A stretch of DNA of 64,000 bases from Petunia secreta (GCA_029990175.1 JARKIP010000011.1:9936001-10000000); one strand, 5' to 3'. Numbered from the stretch's first letter, positions 1 through 13,089 are shown. Numbers and translations: made by a program. Notes: a model not told the origin generated them from the sequence alone.

Positions 1-1349
1 TGCGGGACTCTCATCGTCAACCGGGAAGTATTTGCAATGCTCAAAACCAGATTGCAATGCTCATATGTTCAATGCAATACTAACAACAGGGCATAACATA
101 TAATATACAATGTAAATTCAAAGCTAAGGCGTAATGAGTACGCCTATCGGCAGCTACACACGTAAGGAAACACGTGGTAGAAAATCCACGAGGCCAGGTG
201 CCTCCAAATAAATGGATATGAACACTTACCTTGTTACAAAGTTAGTACAGCCACTCAATAACCGCTTTGTCCTTTGGATTCATTGCCAAACGATCCCACT
301 GTGTTCAATAAGTAGAAAAATATATCACATTAGGCTAAAGACTTCATTCCTCACATCTTAGGGTAATCCAGGTAGGAACCTGATACCCTATTTGCATACG
401 CAATATATACGCAGGCCAGGCCTATATACAGGGTTTAAGGTCACACAACCAAACCCCAACTAAATTACATTTATATGTTGCCCATAACTCACTGAGCACG
501 AATACGTAATCAATTTCATTATCGGTGTCCATTTGACCCTTTAAACTATCAATTTACGTCATTAGGGCGATGTCTAATATTCCTATTTTTACCGCAAAAA
601 TAAATTTAAACACACGTAATAAACTCAAATACTATATTAGGATCATTACCTGAATGTTTCAGGGTGAAAATTCTACTTTTCTCCGGCCCCTTTTCTCATT
701 TTCTGGCATTTTTTTTCTCTTATTGCATTTTTCCATTTTTGCTCCTCTCTGTTTACGTTGTTTCGTTACTTAACAAAATTTAAGGATATATATTGCATCC
801 ACCACCCATTTGCTCTTTTTGTCATTTTCCCTTTTTTTTTTTTTTTTAATTTTCTTTTCTTTTCTTTTCGCTATGAAAATTAAAACGGTACTCTATGATA
901 TTCGAAATAATTCCAACTTTTGCATACAAGTTATACAAAATATATGTAACATACTCGCGAAGGCGGTTCTCAAATTGGACCCCCGAAACTCAAGATGCGA
1001 ATTTAAATGAAAAAAGTCAAATTATTTAACTTTCGGCATTTTAGCGGAAACTAGCCGAACAACATCGAAATTCACTTTCGAAAGTTCACAAAGGTCATAA
1101 ATAATCATACAAACCCAACGGCGCTTTCAGATTTCGAATCGGAGCTCATTCGGCAAAACCGAGCTCGAAAATCTCCTTTTAATATTAATCGCCAATAAAA
1201 ACTGAAACCTTCTTCCGATGCCTACCAAACGAGGTCTGATTTTGCTCAAATTTTACAGACAGGTTCTAATGGACATTATGAATATTTTAAAATTATCGAC
1301 ACGCCAATCGGAGTCCTAACTTCCGAAACGACTGACCGAGGTCGTTTCA
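1..1349 (-). repeat. 3' LTR (partial) of the minus-strand gypsy element
   Basis: Matches the second half of the LTR at 4650-7219 and ends with the same gtcgtttca terminus. Reading the minus strand it starts TGAAACGACC directly after a purine tract. The 54-bp tandem repeats of the LTR are represented only by their last copy because the window begins there. Confidence 0.85.
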
Positions 1350-1365
1350 TTCTCCTCCACTTAAA
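1350..1365 (-). other. Polypurine tract of the minus-strand gypsy element
   Basis: On the minus strand this reads TTTAAGTGGAGGAGAA immediately before the LTR start TGAAACGACC. It is the plus-strand priming site, and it fixes the 3' LTR boundary and the element's orientation. Confidence 0.8.
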
Positions 1366-3000
1366 CTCTCGTTCGTCCTCGAACGAGCCTAAGTCTAAAG
1401 CAAGATTCATGCTAATAAGAAAAGAACTTGCACGACTTTCATTAACTATCCCACGGAATTTTTTCATGATTACAAAATCAAAATTATAACACGCATATCG
1501 AACTCTTGGATAAAAACATAGCTGGATAATATTCTAACACCATTGCCCGAGCTTATTCTGACTACACTGAGCCTTCCTCGATCACGAGAGGAGAGTTCAA
1601 CATTTTCGAAACAAAGATACACGAACTCTGAATGAATTAACATGATTCAGCCGATAATTACCTCTTCGATATACCTTTCGATATAGAACAAGTCGATGGA
1701 ACTAAGAATTAGCTCACGATTGATGCAATAGCGGGAAGCTTTTGAAGTACCTTGTCACCACTCACTATGGAAGATTTGATGCAAGCTATATTATTTTTAC
1801 GAATGCACTATACAACATCTCAATTGATTTAGTATTACCATTCAGTATTTGTAGGAAGACTCCTCCACTTAAAGCACAAACTCACGCAGCTATTTGAATA
1901 GGAATAACCATCCTCGCACAGTCTGCTGGACTAAAGAAGATTTAGCTAAAAGCTGAACGTACCTAAGCTACCAACTACCCTTTCGAGTTGCGAAACAGCT
2001 GCAACTCTCAAGTTCACAACTCCATACCTTTGCCGTAAACACCACTGCCTGATGGATGGTACTTCTATATAAAAATTTCGGCAGAGTTTCCCCTGAAACT
2101 GGATGATCCGCAAAAACAGAACCAGCACTATACTATACATGGGACTGGATATCTGGATAAACTGATATCATAAACATGTTAAACGGATAACAAGATGAGA
2201 CAGCTGGACCAAAACAATAATATGCTTTCCAAAACAATAATATGCTTACCCGGCCACAATAACACGTACTCTGGCTCAACACAGGGAACGTCACAAATGG
2301 CTAGCAATCGCCCAAGCTCATTAGTGCAGGACGAAGAGGAAATGGAAATGGATCGAGGATAGAAATAATTAGAGCTTCAGAAAGTTCATCTTCTGATTTG
2401 CTTGGCTACCAAAGAAAGACTACTTCCGAGTCAGGCGAGCCAAAGAATCGGAATTGAAGAGATAGACATTAAATAAGCTTTATAGAAAAACATACATACC
2501 AATTTAACCTCCCAATAAGAAGGAAACTCTGACAATTTACCAGAATACCCTTTTTTATAACTAAGACAAGCTCATAGAATAACATGACTTACTAACATTT
2601 CTAACCAAGAGGAGACACATGGATCGAGTATTAATTACTAACCACTTTACACCGGAAGAAACAATGACACTTTCTGATGGTGACAAATAAGAATCCCATC
2701 ATCCTACCAACACTGAGTTCCAAAGAGAAGTAGACTGACTTGACATTATAACAGAATGAGGCATAACAAAATGCCAAACAAACAATACCGATACTCACTC
2801 ACACATCTCTCGCATTTAAACCACATAAACTAGTAGGGTCATCATAAATGCCGAGAATAAATCATACAAGAAGCTCACCCCTCTACCGCAGCCGATTCTT
2901 AACAGAAACAATATCCAAGGGAACCATGGAACATGATATGACAAACCATCTCCAGATCGATCGGAAGAATCAAATCTTAAGGAAAGAAGAAATACATGGG
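1366..3000 (-). other. Decayed non-coding interior of the minus-strand gypsy element
   Basis: No pol-like reading frame could be recognised; only short accidental frames occur. Around 2060-2215 the minus strand resembles the mid-LTR segment of the Tekay element at about 27985-28125, so a piece of a related LTR lies inside the element. At 2214-2258 a short motif (aaaacaataatatgctt) is tandemly repeated. Confidence 0.6.
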
Positions 3001-3700
3001 TCTACTGCATCGGATGCCTCATCATCCTGCCAGACTAGCAGTTCATAGAACTGCCTCTGCAACTGAGCTGAGCCACTATCCTGACAAGCGCTTTCTGGAG
3101 AACCACTGCCACCAAAATCTCAACCTCTACTGGATGGTAGCATTTCTCTGGCTGATTGAGATCTAAATGAAATACCCTGCGACTGCACGATGCCAAATGA
3201 CAAGAGAAAAGATGACTGCCTACTTGCCGGAGTAAGGGAAAACTCCTCAAAGGATAACCAGACTCATGACAGTGATAACAGCTTTTCATTGGAAATGGAA
3301 GCTGGACATATTGTCGATAGCTATAAAGAGAAAAACTGGGTCTAATCTTGATGAACTACTCGCGCACTCTGAGAATCACGCTCTACAAGCTAAGATAACC
3401 TGGAAGGTGACCTCCCAAAATATCAGAACTCTTACCTCCAACCGAGGTACCATGGTTGCCCACCAGGGCCACGGGATCTCTTACTTTCCCGCTCTAACTT
3501 ATGGTATGCCTCGAACCTTCGGGCAATATTAACAACAACATCAAATAAAATCCGGACCTCAATTTCTCGAGCCATCTGGGATTTCAAGGAAAAATAAAGG
3601 TCATCAATAAATCTCTGAATCTCTCGAAAGGCTCATGAACTAGTTCTGATGCATATCCAGCCATTCTATAGAATTCAATCTCATATTTTGAAACACCAAC
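3000..3700 (-). pseudogene. gag remnant with degenerate zinc knuckle (gypsy)
   Basis: The minus strand carries scattered gag similarity. A stretch of the type RFQRFIDDLYFSLKSQMARE around 3640-3570 is the Tekay gag region that precedes the nucleocapsid. The frame ending at 3035 then contains CYHCHESGYPLRSFP, which lines up with a CCHC knuckle whose last His and Cys are replaced by Tyr and Phe. Several stops and frame changes separate the pieces, and no protease, RT or integrase follows. An active copy would package element RNA. This one cannot, so movement would depend on proteins from another copy. Confidence 0.5.
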
Positions 3701-4633
3701 AGGCTAACCGACAGGCTACCCTGTCCAATCCACTCAAACTGGCAACACTCTCCATTTCGCTCGCTACTCGAAAGGAATTTTTTTTTCCACGAATCTAGAA
3801 GAAAACCGAACCAAGTTAGCTAATAAGAGAGAGAGTCCCATCAATTCAAGGCTGGACCTTGAAACTGGAAAGCAGGATAATCAACACTATACCGTTCGAT
3901 ATAATCAAAAGCCTAAAGGATACAAATACCCTGACATTATTATTATTTTTTAAAAAAAAAAAAATTCATGGGGTTTATCTGATGCATAGCTTAAGAATAT
4001 CGGAAGGTTCAACCGCGTAAAATAAGGCAGCTTTTTCAGATACTCGGACCGAGCCATTACTCGGGCTAGCTAACAAGCAAGAATAACTAGAGGCACAACA
4101 CATGCTGCCTCCGGAACATACTTTACTACGGCAATGTTAAGAACTGGAATAGAAGTTGAGACTAAACATCTGCATCTGCATCTGAGATAACCTGATAGGC
4201 TGCCCAGCGAATAATAGGTTCTTACGGTATCTGCATCGCCAAGATTCTCGTAAAAGCATCATAGAGAACCAAGGGAACCACAAGGCCCTGCTCCCTTGCC
4301 CAACGCGAGCTCGTACAGCTGGGACCTCCGTAATTAGATCATCAGCACAATTAAAAACTTTCGGGGCTTTGTCAGTGCTAACCCCAGGCTAGACTGGTTC
4401 GTCTTGAACTCCTTCCGTTTGCTGATCTGTCGTACGAGGGTTTCACAATTACCGCGAAGGAATTAAAAAAATTAACGAAATACTTTTGAATCCTTGACCG
4501 ATGCACGATCAGAAAAGAAGGAAGTGAAACTTCCTAAATGCCATCATAGCCTCTCGTAGATAAGTACGGACGTCTACGTACCCATCAGCGAGACTCTACT
4601 AGACACTGTCTTAGTCTGGATAGACTCTAAACT

Positions 4634-4647
4634 GGGCTCTGATACCA
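4634..4647 (-). other. Primer binding site (initiator Met-tRNA type)
   Basis: Reads TGGTATCAGAGCCC on the minus strand, complementary to the 3' end of plant initiator methionine tRNA. It begins two bases after the inner LTR end. This sets the 5' LTR as 4650-7219 and confirms minus-strand orientation. Confidence 0.85.
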
Positions 4648-4649
4648 AC

Positions 4650-7219
4650 TGACACGACCCGAAATCCGGTTAGGCCGTGCGGGCACCCGACATCCTTCCC
4701 TAGACCCGTCGGGCGAACCCTTACCAATTAAATTAGGCAAATAAATATAATTCAATTCATTAATAAGAACAAGGCTTAAAAAAAACACTGACATACTGAT
4801 ACCTCTAAGCTGTACAAAAGAAATTACAGCTGACTACCCAACATACTAGGTTTAGGGTTATCCAGACCAGACATCTAAGAATACAAAAGAAGACAAATAC
4901 CTCCTGAAGGGAGCAAAATGCAACTGAAATAATAACCAATAAACTGGTGGCCATCCGGAATAAAAGCTGGCTCACCCTGACAGCTGAAGTCGTCTTCGCT
5001 CCTTCACAACGTGGCGAACTCAATTCTGGAGCGAACCTGCCGAAACGAAATAGATAGAAAAAGAAACAAACAACAAACAAGGGTGAGTCAAAAGGACTCA
5101 ATAAGTGGGGCAGACTAGCCATCTCAAAGAATAGGATAGCTAGCCAGGGAGGAGAAACAGATAAATAAAATTCCGTTTATTTAAATTATGAAAAGACAGA
5201 GCCAGATAATAACTAGAAACACGTATAGTATGACAAACTTATCAACAACCAGGAACGTAAGATAACCAAAACATATAGGTATCCCGAACACATCAACAAT
5301 CAGAAATACATCCTGTTGCGGCGTGCAACCCGATCCATATATTCATCCTGTTGCGGCGTGCAACCCGATTCCCGCAACCCAGAATACGAGCCAGAAATAT
5401 AGGCAAACTGAGATATGTCCACAACATGGTGTACATACCGCATACATAAAACACAACGCAATAAACACAATAGTCAGTATGCGGTGCAATGAGACGGGAT
5501 GAATGCGATATGATGCAATGCAGTCACATATGCCTGATACCTATCTCCTGCGCGGGACTCTCATCGTCTATCAGGAGATATATGCAATAATGACCCTTCA
5601 CCGGCTCGGGACTCTCATCGATTACCGGGAAGTATATGCAATAATGATCATTCACCGGTGCGGGACTCTCATCGCCAACCGGGAAGTATATGCAATAATG
5701 ACCCTTCGTCGGTGCGAGACTCTCATCGCCAACCGGGAAGTATATGCAATAATGACCCTTCGCCGGTGCGGGACTCTCATCGCCAACCGGGAAGTATATG
5801 CAATAATGACCCTTCGCCGGTGCGGGACTCTCATCGCCAACCGGGAAGTATATGCAATAATGACCCTTTGCCGGTGCGGGACTCTCATCGTCAACCGGGA
5901 AGTATTTGCAATGCTCAAAACCAGATTGCAATGCTCATATGTTCAATGCAATACTAACAACAGAGCATAACATATAATATACAATGTAAATTCAAAGCTA
6001 AGGCGTAATGAGTACGCCTATCGGCAGCTACACACGTAAGGAAACACGTGGTAGAAAATCCACGAGGCCAGGTGCCTCCAAATAAATGGATATTAACACT
6101 TACCTTGTTACAAAGTTAGTACAGCCACTCAATAACCGCTTTGTCCTTTGGATTCATTGCCAAACGATCCCACTGTGTTCAATAAGTAGAAAAATATATC
6201 ACATTAGGCTAAAGACTTCATTCCTCACATCTTAGGGTAATCCAGGTAGGAACCTGATAGCCTATTTGCATACGCAATATATACGAAGGCCAGGCCTATA
6301 TACAGGGTTTAAGGTCACACAACCAAACCCCAACTAAATTACATTTATATGTTGCCCATAACTCACTGAGCACGAATACATAATCAATTTCATTATCGGT
6401 GTCCATTTGACCCTTTAAACTATCAATTTACGTCATTAGGGCGATGTCTAATATTCCTATTTTTACCGCAAAAATAAATTTAAACACACGTAATAAACTC
6501 AAATACTATATTAGGATCATTACCTGAATGTTTCAGGGTGAAAATTCTACTTTTCTCCGGCCCCTTTTCTCATTTTCTGGCATTTTTTTTCTCTTATTGC
6601 ATTTTTCCATTTTTGCTCCTCTCTGTTTACGTTGTTTCTTTCCTTAACAAAAGTTAAGGATATATATTGCATCCACCGCCCATTTGCTCTTTTTGTCATT
6701 TTCCCTTTTTTTTTTTTTAATTTTCTTTTCTTTTCTTTTCGCGATGAAAATTAAAAAAGTACCCTATAATATTCGAAATAATTCCAACTTTTGCATACGA
6801 GTTATACAAAATATATGTAACATACTCACGAAGGCGGATCTCAAATTGGACTCTCGAAACTCAAGATGCGAATTTAAATGAAAAAGGTCAAATTATTTAA
6901 CTTTCGGCATTTTAGCGGAAACTAGCCGAACAACATCGAAATTCACTTTCGAAAGTTCACAAAGGTCATAAATAATCATACGAACCCAACGGCGCTTTCA
7001 GATTTCGAATCGGAGCTCATTCGGCAAAGTGAGCTCGAAAACCTCCTTTTAATATTAATCGCCAATAAAAACTAAAACCTTCTTCCGATGCCTACCAAAC
7101 GAGGTCTGATTTTGCTCAAATTTTACAGACAGGTTCTAATGGACATTATGAATATTTTAAAAGTATCGACACGCCAATCGGAGTCCTAACTTCCGAAACG
7201 ACTGACCGAGGTCGTTTCA
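4650..7219 (-). repeat. 5' LTR (2570 bp) of the minus-strand gypsy element
   Basis: Bounded by TGACACGACCC at 4650 and gtcgtttca at 7219. It contains two copies of a short repeat (cctgttgcggcgtgcaaccc) at about 5307-5375 and a 54-bp array at 5550-5915. Open frames through the array and a 65-66 residue frame at 6684 (repeated at 810) are treated as non-coding LTR sequence. Confidence 0.85.
5550..5915. repeat. 54-bp minisatellite inside the gypsy LTR, 7 copies
   Basis: The word gactctcatcg recurs every 54 bases, at about 5556, 5610, 5664, 5718, 5772, 5826 and 5880. Each unit also carries ccgggaagtatatgcaataatg. Because 54 is divisible by three, every stop-free frame stays open through the array, which explains overlapping open frames on both strands here. 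The partial LTR at base 1 starts in the last unit. Confidence 0.9.
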
Positions 7220-10200
7220 CATTTGGCCTTTAAAATTAATTTTCTAATTTTTCTATAATTTTATAAGCAATTTTGTGCAATTTTCTACACATATTATAGG
7301 CATTTATACATAATTATACACATTCTATACTATTTTATACAATGTATATATATACACACGTGTACACACACCTCAGCCTCATTTAAACACCTCAGTGCCT
7401 ACGTGGTAAAATCCTGGCCGTCCACATAATCGATCCAACGACCAGGATGATTGTTACCATTTTTAATTACCCAAACACCCCCCAAACCCTAAAACCCCCT
7501 TCACTTTCCACTCCTCACCGTCAGTCGTCTCCCTTCTCATTTCTCTCTCTACAAAAGCATAGTCGCCACTATCTATGGCGATTTCTGGTCGATTCAGCCG
7601 GCGAAATGTAAAACAATTACATCGTCGCGATCCTCTCAGTCCACAATAAAACTCCTATAATTATGTCATCATTTGACGGGAAATCGAAATGGTTGGTTTT
7701 TTGCTCGATTTCGTCTATGTCACCGGAGAGGAAACGCCGGTGGTGCCTGAGCAAAACCTGAACACAACCATCGTGGTTAGAGGAAAGGACCCTTCTGCAT
7801 GTTTATTGAGGGTCGATTTAACCCTAACCCGATTTGTGCAAACGGATAATCCTAAAACCCTTTTATTTTTCTAATTGTTTTCTGGACTTAAGTGGTGTTA
7901 AAACTCGAAATCATCTGGTCTCTTAGCATGCTAACATAATTAGTTGATTAATTGGTAAAGTGCATTGGATTTACGATTTTGATTTACTCCACTGCATTGC
8001 AACAACACTTGTTCACATGCCTAGATTTGCTTATCCTTTCTCATGATTAATGGTTATTCAGTGCTTAAATTGAAGTGTAACCTGTGGAAATTTCGAGCTT
8101 TGTTCGTCACTTTAGGTGGGAACACTGGCTAGTGCTTGATGTTCGTGGCTTGTGTCTTGCAACACCTTCATTAATTTGTAAATTTGGAACCTAGGGCAGT
8201 CTAGTTGATTTGGCCTATGCTTGTGTTTGTTCTCTACAGTGTTTGGCCTCTTAACATGCCAAAGTGTATGATTTCTCATGAATGGTTTGTCTTACATGCT
8301 TAGGAAGATTCAAATTGGTTGGAATATAATCTTTGAGTGGTGCATAGGTTGCTTGATTGATCCCGAATTAACTAAGATCTTTTAAAATTCTGTTAGTTGA
8401 TTTTAAACCTAAAATATACCTATGTGACTGATTTTTTGAACATGGACTTGTATTAGGATTAAGGGCTAGGGAATTGGTGTGCTTAGGATTTTATTTATTT
8501 GATTTAACTTAAATTAAGACCCTAATTGAGCTATTTGTGGGTAAGTGTACAATAAGGACTTTTAATTCTGGAAAGTAGAACCTTCCTTGTCTCCTGATTT
8601 CAAACAGTTTTTATTTATGGGAAACATAGCGAAATTGATTCCCTTTGATTGATAGCACAATCTTTCCTTTTCTTTTAGTTTTACCCAAATTTGTTACCCT
8701 TTCACATTAGGATTTAAACTGCAATACACCTATTTAAACTGGACCTCTATTACATAATAGACACACAGAAATATACAGAAACCCACTCGGCTAAAAGATA
8801 CTCTCTTTTCTCATGGTTATCCTAAAGGCTTTTCACTATTTTTAAACTGAAAGATGGGCTGTAAAAGGCTTCTAACTGCTGCATCATCCAGGTTACTTTC
8901 TGGCTTATTGTTTCGCTGATTCACTAAAGGTAAACAACCTTCTCTTTACCCCATAGCATGTAAAAGAATGATGTATGTTTCTGTGATCTATATGCCATTG
9001 TTTGGCCAAACCCATTGTCTGGGCCTCTTTTGGCCATCTAACCTTGTCTGTAGGACCTTTGGGATAGCCTTAGGGACTATACCCTTTTCTTTTCATTACA
9101 GGGAAGCTGGTTTTTGTGAGAAGGGGTGCTAGTACCTTGTGCTACTGACTAACTATGTGTAGGGATGAATTTGCCATGGGTTTAAGAATTGGCTTAGACA
9201 GAACTTGAGCCCATTTATTCATTTATGTCTTCTACTACTTCTGTGATAGCTTAGATACTCCCTTGTGTATTTATGTATTGATTAGGACCTCCTGCATGTA
9301 TCTATAAAGGTCTCGTGGCCACTGTTGGCTATCCTGGGCCCTCTCCTAACCCTCACTTTGTTTGGATGCATCATACTCTTTAAAACAGTGATATCGCATG
9401 AAATTTAGGTCTAAATAATGATAGAAAGTTCAAAACAGCATGCGCTATAGTTTGAAGTTGATGCTATAGTATTCAATTGATGCCTTTTCTTTGAAAATCG
9501 GGAAATCTTAACAACAGGGGCTAATTGTGCTATGACTGTTTAAAATTGGACTGTTTATGTAAATTTAAAATTGCCCCTTGCATAAATGACACATGCCCAA
9601 AATAATTTTTAAACATGGCCTTTATATGTACTAAACTGATTTTCGATCTACTTTGACCTCTTATACACTAATCTAATAGTGTATAAGGCGTATAAGTATA
9701 GGGGTCAACTATACAACTATACAAGTATTTTCTAAAGCCTAATACTATTAACTACTCATTTATTTACATGCCTATACCTATATTTACATTGGACAGCCCT
9801 TTATTTGCATTTATGTGCTTCGGTGAAACTCGCTTTTGAAAACAGCCCACTCACCTATATATATTTCCAAAGCTGACCCCTACACCAAAAAGCCATTAAG
9901 GTTAGGGCTCGACAATTAATGACGAGTCACACAGACCCTAAATGGCTAATATTTTGTTTTAAAAACAACACCCATTTGGATTCTTTGACAAAATTTGAAA
10001 CTGTTTGTGAAAATTGCCTATTCTTTCAAAACTGTCCATTTCTGCAAATATAACTTAGATGCTGAAATTGCACAAGCAAGCTATCTTTCGATACTTTTTG
10101 GCAGATTTAGCCACATATTCGATTAGGCTTTTAAGTTAGAGGCCATAAATGCGATTAGGCGCGGAATTAGGCCGTATGTGAAATCCAATTGTGTATATGC

Positions 10201-10572
10201 TATCTAGACTTGCCTAATTAGACTTAGTATATAAATTAGTTGAGAATATGACCTTCTAAGTTAATAATATGTACATGATAACACGTATTTGCATAGACAT
10301 CCCAAAATATATAGACTCGGGCGAGAACCACTTTTCGTGGGACTTGGGGAAGTGCCTAATACCTTATTCCTCGAGTTAGTTGGACTTCTTACCCATTGAA
10401 CCTCTGAAATTAGACCAGTTTAATAAAGAACTTGACCTTACACACTTAGGTGACCTAATACACCTTAGAAATCTATATTAGGTGGCGACTCCAATTCTTG
10501 AACTCAAACGAGTTACCCAGTCAAATCCGGAACTTGACTCGCTCCGAGTTGAGTTTAATATCGGGTATGACG
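7220..10572 (+). repeat. 5' LTR of Ogre/TAT element (5' part displaced by insertion)
   Basis: Aligns base for base with 19438-22804. It ends gtatgacg, where the 3' copy ends gtatgaca, followed three bases later by the Arg-tRNA primer site. An alternating purine-pyrimidine tract and an acacgtgt (G-box-like) element lie near 7345-7370. A 61-residue open frame at 7689 recurs at 19914 only because the LTRs are duplicates. Confidence 0.9.
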
Positions 10573-10575
10573 GAA

Positions 10576-10593
10576 TGGCGACTCCGCTGGGGA
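10576..10593 (+). other. Primer binding site, Arg-tRNA type (Ogre/TAT hallmark)
   Basis: Reads tggcgactccgctgggga, the primer-site form used by plant Ogre/TAT elements and complementary to a tRNA-Arg 3' end. It lies three bases after the LTR end. Confidence 0.85.
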
Positions 10594-11218
10594 TATTCAA
10601 AGTCCTAACTATAACGAGTCTTTAATTTTAGGATTTAATTGATTATTATCGTTTTATTCATATTATTATGATTTTACTAACTTGGTTTCTTTTTTGTTTT
10701 TTCTTTTTATTTACTTATGAATTTGAAATTTGATGTAATTTGACATATTTCACCCATACTCATCTACTCATGGAAAACGACGCTTTGCACACACGGGCGA
10801 TTACGTGGATCCCACAGTCGCTTCACCACAAAAAACTTTTTAGGAGGAATATTTTGGAATATAGTTGGCCCGTGGTACAACCAACAATTTTCAAATGGTC
10901 CCACCCCTTGGTCGTCCACCTTAGGGAACCGTGTCTAGAATTACACCACTCTTTGAATGTAATGAGCATGCATCATGCCGTAGGAAGGGCTCCCCGTGAG
11001 CCGGCTAGTTTCCAACTTGTCCAAACTTTTTGGACAGGTTTTTAACCCCAAAGGGACGTTTTGACATGCTTGTATGAATTTGAGGAAAAAAAAAGAAAAG
11101 AAAAAAAAGAGTGAAAAGAAAAGTGATGAAGATAAAAATGCATTTTAATTTGTCCAATTATTCACAAAAAGAGATGGGGATTTTAATCCTTTACTTTTTT
11201 CTTTCTTTATAGGTCACA
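10594..11218 (+). other. Leader between primer site and ORF1a of the Ogre element
   Basis: About 620 bases. An open frame of 101 codons at 10740-11045 has no similarity I can recognise and is not called a gene. A purine-rich run (about 11080-11120) and a pyrimidine tract ending in ttatag just before the ATG at 11219 are the only notable features. Confidence 0.5.
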
Positions 11219-12734
11219 ATGAGTCAAAAGTTTTACCGTTTTGGAATGAATATGGGCACACCTCCTTTGTTAACTAGTTGGTGGAGTAATTTGTCATTGG
11301 GCGAGCAAACCGAAGTACGTCAACATTTGGGTCATTTGGTTTCTTTATTAGATATGGAGCCATGTGGAGAAATGATTGAAGTGTCAGTATGTTTTTGGGA
11401 TGAAGAACTAAATGTGTTTAGATTTGGGGACGTTGAGTTAACGCCTTTGCTAGAAGAAATAGGAGGGTTCGCATCACACTTGGGGTTAGACAAACATCGT
11501 TGGCAAGGGGGTCGTATTCTAGCACCTAGTGTCCCCACAACTGAGGAGTTTCGTAATAAATTAGGGATGGTGGCAAGTGTGAATGTAGAATTTTTACAAC
11601 AAAAGAAAATACTCTTTTCCTAATTTTACAACTGGTTTGGGTATTTGGGTGCATTCGACGACCGTAAGAATGAGTTCAAATCCTACAATGATTGGAGGGG
11701 AGCTAGACCACTTGCATTTACTAATTGTTTCTTAGGAGTAATGGTATTCCCTGAAGACTCGAGTCATGACATATGTTCGAGGCTTGTTATGGTTGCCGAT
11801 GCAGTATTTAATGGAATTGATGGTTCTCGTTATACTATAGTTCGTATGATAGTGTCGGATATTTATCGGGCTTTAGGTTGTTGCAAGAGAGGAGCAAAAT
11901 ATTTCGAAGGTTGCAATCTTCTACTACAAGTGTGGTTCAAGGAACATTTGAGGAAAGCGAGAGGTGTGCAAGTGTTGTCCAAGCCAGCTGGTTACAACTA
12001 TTTGATTGGAGAACGATATGGGGCTCCAAATTTCAAGCAGCACAGAGAAATGGGTGAAGTTGTTTGAAAACATAACGGAGGGTTCAATTCAGTGGATGTT
12101 CACTTGGTTTCCTTCATCAGACTTCATCATTAGCTCTGATAAGGCGCCCTTTGTGATACTTATGGGATTGAGAGGTCTCCAACCCTATCAACCATTAAGG
12201 GTAATGAGACAAGCAGAGAGGAAGCAAATCATACCATTGATATTAGACACAAAGGCCTATCAGTTCGATTACACTGAAGACGTTGTTTCAAGTGTTAAGA
12301 GCATTAGAAAATCCTGGGTAGGAAGACAAGTCAAGGGAGAAGAATCACTAGCATCAGAGAGATACAACGCTGGATGCGAACCAAACTACAAAAGCTGGTT
12401 ACGCTCTAGCATGAAAGGAAACGTGGTAGTGGGGCTGAGCCGAGGGAATGACATAAGAGATCGTGAGGCGGAAGCTCAAATCCGATACCGAGAATTCATG
12501 TTGAAAGCTGTTAAGATGGACAAAGAAAACAAAGAAGAGATTGAAGTATGGAGAAAACGTACGTTAGAGCTAGAGAAAAGGATAGAGGCGTTGGAGACGA
12601 AGCTTGGACAATGGAATTTGGAGTGTGAAGAGGTGGACATTTTACATTTAGTGGCAGCTAAAGGATACCTAACCAAAGCTATGAAAGAAGTCAAGGAGAT
12701 TACACGAGAAACAAAGAGAGCCAGGCTGGAGTAG
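11219..12734 (+). pseudogene. Ogre ORF1-like protein, first copy (plant-mobile-domain-like), one stop and one frameshift
   Basis: The ATG at 11219 opens a frame of about 500 codons. The N-terminal part has a WW..L core (TSWWSNLSLGEQ) and an EELNVFRFGDVELTPLLEEIGG block, typical of the plant mobile (aminotransferase-like) domain found in TAT/Ogre ORF1 proteins. The middle has EGCNLLLQVWFKEHL. The C-terminus (about 12460-12730) is strongly charged and predicted coiled coil. A TAA at 11621-11623 interrupts the frame, which then continues in the same register from 11645; a frameshift near 12006-12067 leads into the last part. ORF1 lies upstream of gag in Ogre elements and its function is unknown. 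Confidence 0.65.
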
Positions 12735-13089
12735 GAGTGTGCTGCCTAGTCAAAGTGTCATTTTCATTTCTTTTGTATTTAATCATGTGCCGAATTTCAA
12801 AATTGATTTGGGAATTTATGAGAATAATTGGCAACAAAATGCGTATTTATTTTCTTTGCATCATGAAAAACTTAGGAAGGCTGCACGTCCTTGGCACGTA
12901 ATAGTCCATTAGTAAGCCTATGTCCAAATGTCGAAAGGCTTCTTAACTCGAAAAATGACAAAATTGCATCTTAGCATGGATTCGAATAAACATTTGCACA
13001 AGACATTGATCATTTTTTTTAAACATGATCAAGACTATTAGAATGTTTTGGTCTTTACCTTTTCTTACTTTGTTTTCAGACTACGGTTG
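12735..13089 (+). other. Spacer between the two ORF1-like genes
   Basis: AT-rich and non-coding as far as can be seen. It ends in a pyrimidine-rich stretch followed by ttttcag at about 13074-13080, which looks like a splice acceptor and would fit the splicing known for Ogre elements. This is not proven here. Confidence 0.4.

Larger units (their letters stand above)
1..7219 (-). mobile_element. Ty3/gypsy (Tekay-like) LTR retrotransposon, gag remnant only, 3' end cut by window edge
   Basis: On the minus strand the order is 5' LTR (7219-4650), primer binding site, decayed interior, polypurine tract, then 3' LTR (1349 to beyond base 1). The left-hand 1349 bases match 5875-7219 with about 2 percent differences by eye, so insertion was fairly recent. 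The element lies inside the 5' LTR of the Ogre/TAT element that resumes at 7220. The target duplication cannot be checked because the other flank is outside the window. Assignment to the Tekay side of Ty3/gypsy is inferred from the leader sequence, the gag zinc-knuckle remnant and an internal stretch resembling the Tekay LTRs at 26906 and 37484. Confidence 0.8.

Noticed and set aside
810..1010. 66-codon frame repeated at 6684-6881
   Set aside because: Same LTR position in both gypsy LTRs, starting in a T-run; low-complexity hydrophobic start is not a signal peptide in this context.
5503..5970. Open frames of 88-155 codons on both strands that look like a repetitive protein
   Set aside because: They exist only because a 54-base unit (multiple of three) is repeated; the region is inside an LTR and all frames are equally open.
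7689..7874. 61-codon frame repeated at 19914-20099
   Set aside because: Both copies are the same position in the two Ogre LTRs; duplication by LTR structure, not conservation of a gene.
10740..11045. 101-codon frame in the Ogre leader as a gene
   Set aside because: No recognisable similarity, no pattern shared with known TAT leaders, and not long enough to be significant by itself.
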